The notes beneath the pieces were generated by a model. The model saw only the letters and a list, made by a program, of their open reading frames with translations. It did no database searches and was not told the origin of the DNA. Positions 6,220-8,638 of a stretch of 8,638 nucleotides of DNA are shown piece after piece. Numbering within the stretch: position 1 is the first letter of the stretch; each line of letters opens with the position of its first letter. This DNA is from an uncultured Eubacteriales bacterium (GTDB lineage: Bacteria; Bacillota; Clostridia; Oscillospirales; Oscillospiraceae): the NCBI GenBank assembly GCA_905202605.1, contig CAJKSU010000118.1, forward strand, positions 1 to 8,638. Reading direction: 5' to 3'. The position numbers were made by a program, and so were the translations under genes.

Positions 6220-6576
6220 GTGCGGGAAAATCGAATGCTTCCGATCGGCGCAAATACCTTTCGGATCTTTGCAGATTCCGATGAAGGCGGCGAGATTCGA
6301 GGGAGAATTTCGGGCGGACTGTTAGCAAGCCCTATGACATTTTCCAGCTTGTCTAGAATGGTACTCCTTCTGGAGGAGCAACTGGATGTTGGCGGTGCGG
6401 AGCTTCCGACACGTCCTGAGGCCAATAGTACGCCGGCGGATTTTGAATTGGATATTCTGTTTCGACAGAATTACAGCTGGCAGGGACGGCTCCGAATGCC
6501 ACAGATAGGAAAAGAAGTCACATTCCGCAGCGTGCTGGAACTGCTCATCCTGATGGAAACGGCTCTGGCGCAGTGA
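6220..6576 (+). CDS. Small protein of two repeated halves, function unknown
   Basis: A 118-residue soluble protein without signal peptide or membrane segment. The sequence shows an internal duplication with a constant 61-residue offset: GRI at 28-30 with TFSSLSRMVLLLEEQLD at 40-56 matches GRL at 89-91 with TFRSVLELLILMETALA at 101-117. Each half probably folds as beta strands followed by a helix. FRQNYSWQGR (81-90) resembles a segment I recall in small hypothetical proteins of gut Clostridia, where forms like SWQG and FRS-x-LE recur; no function is known to me for them. It is the first gene after the TATAAT promoter and is followed by the surface protein gene after 60 nt without a terminator, so the two probably share a transcript. 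Possible roles, such as a regulator or adaptor for the surface protein, are speculative. Confidence 0.85.
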   Translation: MRENRMLPIGANTFRIFADSDEGGEIRGRISGGLLASPMTFSSLSRMVLLLEEQLDVGGAELPTRPEANSTPADFELDILFRQNYSWQGRLRMPQIGKEVTFRSVLELLILMETALAQ

Positions 6577-6636
6577 GAAAAGAAAGGATGCGGGTCGCCT
6601 CTGCGGCTCTGAAATACCACGATTGGAGGAACTCTT

Positions 6637-8638
6637 ATGAAAAGAAGATTTTTGGCAATGCTGCTTACAGTGTGCATGCTTGCATCTGTCTTCCCCACCA
6701 GCGCGTTTGCACTCCCCGGAGAGGGCAGCGCATGTACCTGCACGGCGCATTGTGAGGCCGGTCAGGAAAATACTGCGTGCGCAGTATGTAGTTCCAGTGG
6801 AACCTGTGCAGTTCCCGCTGCACCAGAACAGTCGCCAACGGTGCAGGCATCTGCTGAGGCAGCGCCTGTGAACACTGCTGCAGAGATAGAAACTCCCGAA
6901 GAACAGACGGCGGCTCCGATGGAATCCCAGCAGCCTGAAGAAAAACAGACAGAACCTAGCGAACAGCCTGCTTCTGCAGTAGAAGCTCCTGCAGTGAGCC
7001 AGCAGCCGGATGAGGATACCACGGGTCAGCCTGCGGCGGTCAGCGTGACGGAAGCGGTTCCTCAGGGGGGAGCGAATGGTGCATCGACCGCAGGTGCAAC
7101 CTATACCGTTACTGTGGGCAGCACGGTGACGATTCCCGGTTCTTCTAACGCCAACGCATATTGCCGATACAGTGGCTCATGGACATCCTCCGACAAGCGG
7201 ATCGCTACGGTAAGCGGCGGTGTGGTAACCGGAGTAAAAGCCGGAACTGCAACTATTTCCCATACATATTGCGGGGAAGAGAATTACCATTATGGTTATA
7301 ATCATAGCACAACAACGGAGACGTTTACCGTAACGGTTCGTGCCAAAGCGACGGCAACCGGTGTGACCATTACCGGCGAGAATACGGTAAAGGTGTATGA
7401 CACCATCACACTGACTGCTACGGTGCAGCCCTCCGAAGCGGACAACACCGTAACGTGGCAGTCCAGTAACACCAGTGTCCTGACGGTAGACCAGAACGGT
7501 GTGGTGACCGGCGTTAGCGCAGGAACGGCAACTGTAACGGCCTATGCGGTAGGCGGCGTTTATGCGGAGCATCAGATTACAGTTGCTGAAGCGGATCAAG
7601 CCGTCGAGTCCGCCCGATTCTTCTTCCTGAAGGATCCCACCAAGGATTATACGGCGAACGAATCGTCAAACTGGAGTGAGTTGACCAACGGTACGTCCGG
7701 TACCATTAACGTTCGGAATATTAAGTGGAACGGTGCCAACAACTATGAAATGTCCCGTGTACTGACATGGCCTGACGGCTCAGTTGGATCCACTTACACC
7801 GTGCCGAAATCTGCGGCGGCATGGCAGACCATTTATAACGCTTTTGCGGCTGCCAGCGGCATCACCGATGAAAACGATGTGGAAGCCATTATTCTGACGC
7901 CCTATAAGATTTCCAGCGCAGCCAACAACGGTGATGGCAACCATGTAGACTGTACCGTCAGCGTTGTTGCAAAGAGCGTTTATACGGTGCGCTATCGCTT
8001 CATGGATGTTGGGGCGGAAACATGGACAAATGTGCAGACTGCATATCTGCACTCCGGCGATACCACGACTCCTGCCAATACTTATCCCGCAACAAAGACG
8101 CAAAACGGCGTGACGTACACCTTTGTTGGCTGGTACACCAATCCTCAGTTTACCGGCAGCGCTGTTGATTTCAGCAGCCCCTATACGGTTACCGGTAACG
8201 TGGACTTCTACGCCAAGTATGTGGCGGGCTACAATGTGACCTATAATGCAAACGGCGGCACGCTGAATACCGAAAGCGTATACTCGTATCTGGCGGGCGC
8301 AGATGTATACGTTCTGAATACAGAACCGACCCGTGACGGCTATGAGTTCCAGGGGTGGAAATCCAGCGAGGGTGGTACGCTTCAGAAGAATGCACACTTT
8401 ATCATGCCTGCCAACAATGTGGTTCTGACTGCGATCTGGAAGGCAAAGACCTACGAGATCAAGTGGGTCGTAGAGGGCAAAACGGTTAAGACCGTAAAGG
8501 CTGACTACGGCACCAGCGCAGAAGACGTTGAAAAGCTGGCACCCGCTGATCCCACCAAGGCCCCCGATGCCCGGTACGATTATACCTTCAAGGGCTGGAC
8601 GCCGGAGTACAGCAAGGTCACCGGCAAGCAGACCTACA
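6637..8638 (+). CDS. Secreted multi-domain surface protein/adhesin, partial (3' end beyond window)
   Basis: The frame is open from ATG 6637 to the window edge: 667 residues, no stop seen. GGAGGA at 6625-6630 gives the start. A signal peptide (basic KRR, hydrophobic core, likely cut after AFA at residue 25) directs export. Residues 33-57 hold six cysteines spaced C-x-C-x3-C-x8-C-x2-C-x5-C. Residues about 60-150 are a Pro/Glu/Gln/Ala-rich spacer, typical of a wall-spanning region. Two Big_2-type Ig domains follow (about 153-236 and 237-318), with the hallmark WxSSxxxxxxV...GVVTGVxAGTATVT. A module at about 322-448 (ARFFFLKDPTKDY... to ILTPYKISS) has no name I can assign. InlB/Listeria-Bacteroides-type repeats then run from about 449 (FVGWYTNPQFTG; VTYNANGGTL; GYEFQGWK; FKGWTPEYSK) to the edge. 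Probable role is adhesion or surface interaction. The cell-wall anchor, perhaps LPXTG or SLH, would lie downstream, so attachment is unknown. Confidence 0.94.
   Translation, partial: MKRRFLAMLLTVCMLASVFPTSAFALPGEGSACTCTAHCEAGQENTACAVCSSSGTCAVPAAPEQSPTVQASAEAAPVNTAAEIETPEEQTAAPMESQQPEEKQTEPSEQPASAVEAPAVSQQPDEDTTGQPAAVSVTEAVPQGGANGASTAGATYTVTVGSTVTIPGSSNANAYCRYSGSWTSSDKRIATVSGGVVTGVKAGTATISHTYCGEENYHYGYNHSTTTETFTVTVRAKATATGVTITGENTVKVYDTITLTATVQPSEADNTVTWQSSNTSVLTVDQNGVVTGVSAGTATVTAYAVGGVYAEHQITVAEADQAVESARFFFLKDPTKDYTANESSNWSELTNGTSGTINVRNIKWNGANNYEMSRVLTWPDGSVGSTYTVPKSAAAWQTIYNAFAAASGITDENDVEAIILTPYKISSAANNGDGNHVDCTVSVVAKSVYTVRYRFMDVGAETWTNVQTAYLHSGDTTTPANTYPATKTQNGVTYTFVGWYTNPQFTGSAVDFSSPYTVTGNVDFYAKYVAGYNVTYNANGGTLNTESVYSYLAGADVYVLNTEPTRDGYEFQGWKSSEGGTLQKNAHFIMPANNVVLTAIWKAKTYEIKWVVEGKTVKTVKADYGTSAEDVEKLAPADPTKAPDARYDYTFKGWTPEYSKVTGKQTY

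Noticed and set aside
6577..6636. Terminator or separate promoter between the small protein and surface-protein genes
   Set aside because: Only short imperfect hairpins without T tracts, and no TATAAT-like element at a fitting place, so cotranscription is more likely.
7780..8397. 205-codon open frame on the - strand
   Set aside because: It lies wholly inside the surface-protein gene, whose + frame has a signal peptide and recognisable Big_2 and InlB-type domains. The - strand product has no recognisable motif.

Overview
The window looks like a chromosomal segment of a fairly GC-rich, low-copy Gram-positive anaerobe, most likely a gut Clostridia member of the Oscillospiraceae/Ruminococcaceae type. 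The basis is strong AGGAGG-type ribosome binding sites before almost every gene, a type IV pilus operon of the clostridial style with very short pilin-like proteins, a BTAD-family regulator, and a secreted Big_2/InlB-repeat surface protein. All genes lie on the + strand. The assignment to a lineage is inference; no rRNA or marker gene is present.

Region 1 (1-4707) is a tightly packed operon. It starts with a transglutaminase-like lipoprotein, followed by a PilC/GspF inner-membrane platform protein, four short proteins with one N-terminal membrane segment each (the first GspG-like, the other three sharing an NQ motif), and the PilT retraction ATPase. The PilC-to-PilT junctions are -14 to +13 nt, so translation is probably coupled. 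PilB, the prepilin peptidase and a classical major pilin are not seen and may lie outside the window.

Region 2 (4708-6124) is a separate transcription unit: a 136-nt spacer with a possible extended -10 promoter, then a regulator with a winged-helix DNA-binding domain and a BTAD TPR domain. Its C-terminal part aligns by eye with a GGDEF domain whose signature has decayed to GTNQF while the RxxD inhibitory-site motif is kept. A strong 13-bp-stem intrinsic terminator ends the unit.

Region 3 (6125-8638) is a third unit. A perfect TATAAT box is preceded, in the place where the -35 should be, by two exact TATCATAG copies 11 bp apart. That geometry matches known operators of SARP/BTAD activators. 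Downstream are a 118-residue protein built of two similar halves and a large exported surface protein (Cys-rich head, Pro/Glu/Gln linker, Big_2 domains, an unnamed module and InlB-type repeats) that runs off the window end.

The working model is that the BTAD regulator, possibly reading a nucleotide signal through its inactive GGDEF-like domain, switches on the downstream small protein and adhesin and perhaps the adjacent pilus operon, coordinating retractile pili and surface adhesion. The link between the regulator and the repeats, and the ligand, are inference.
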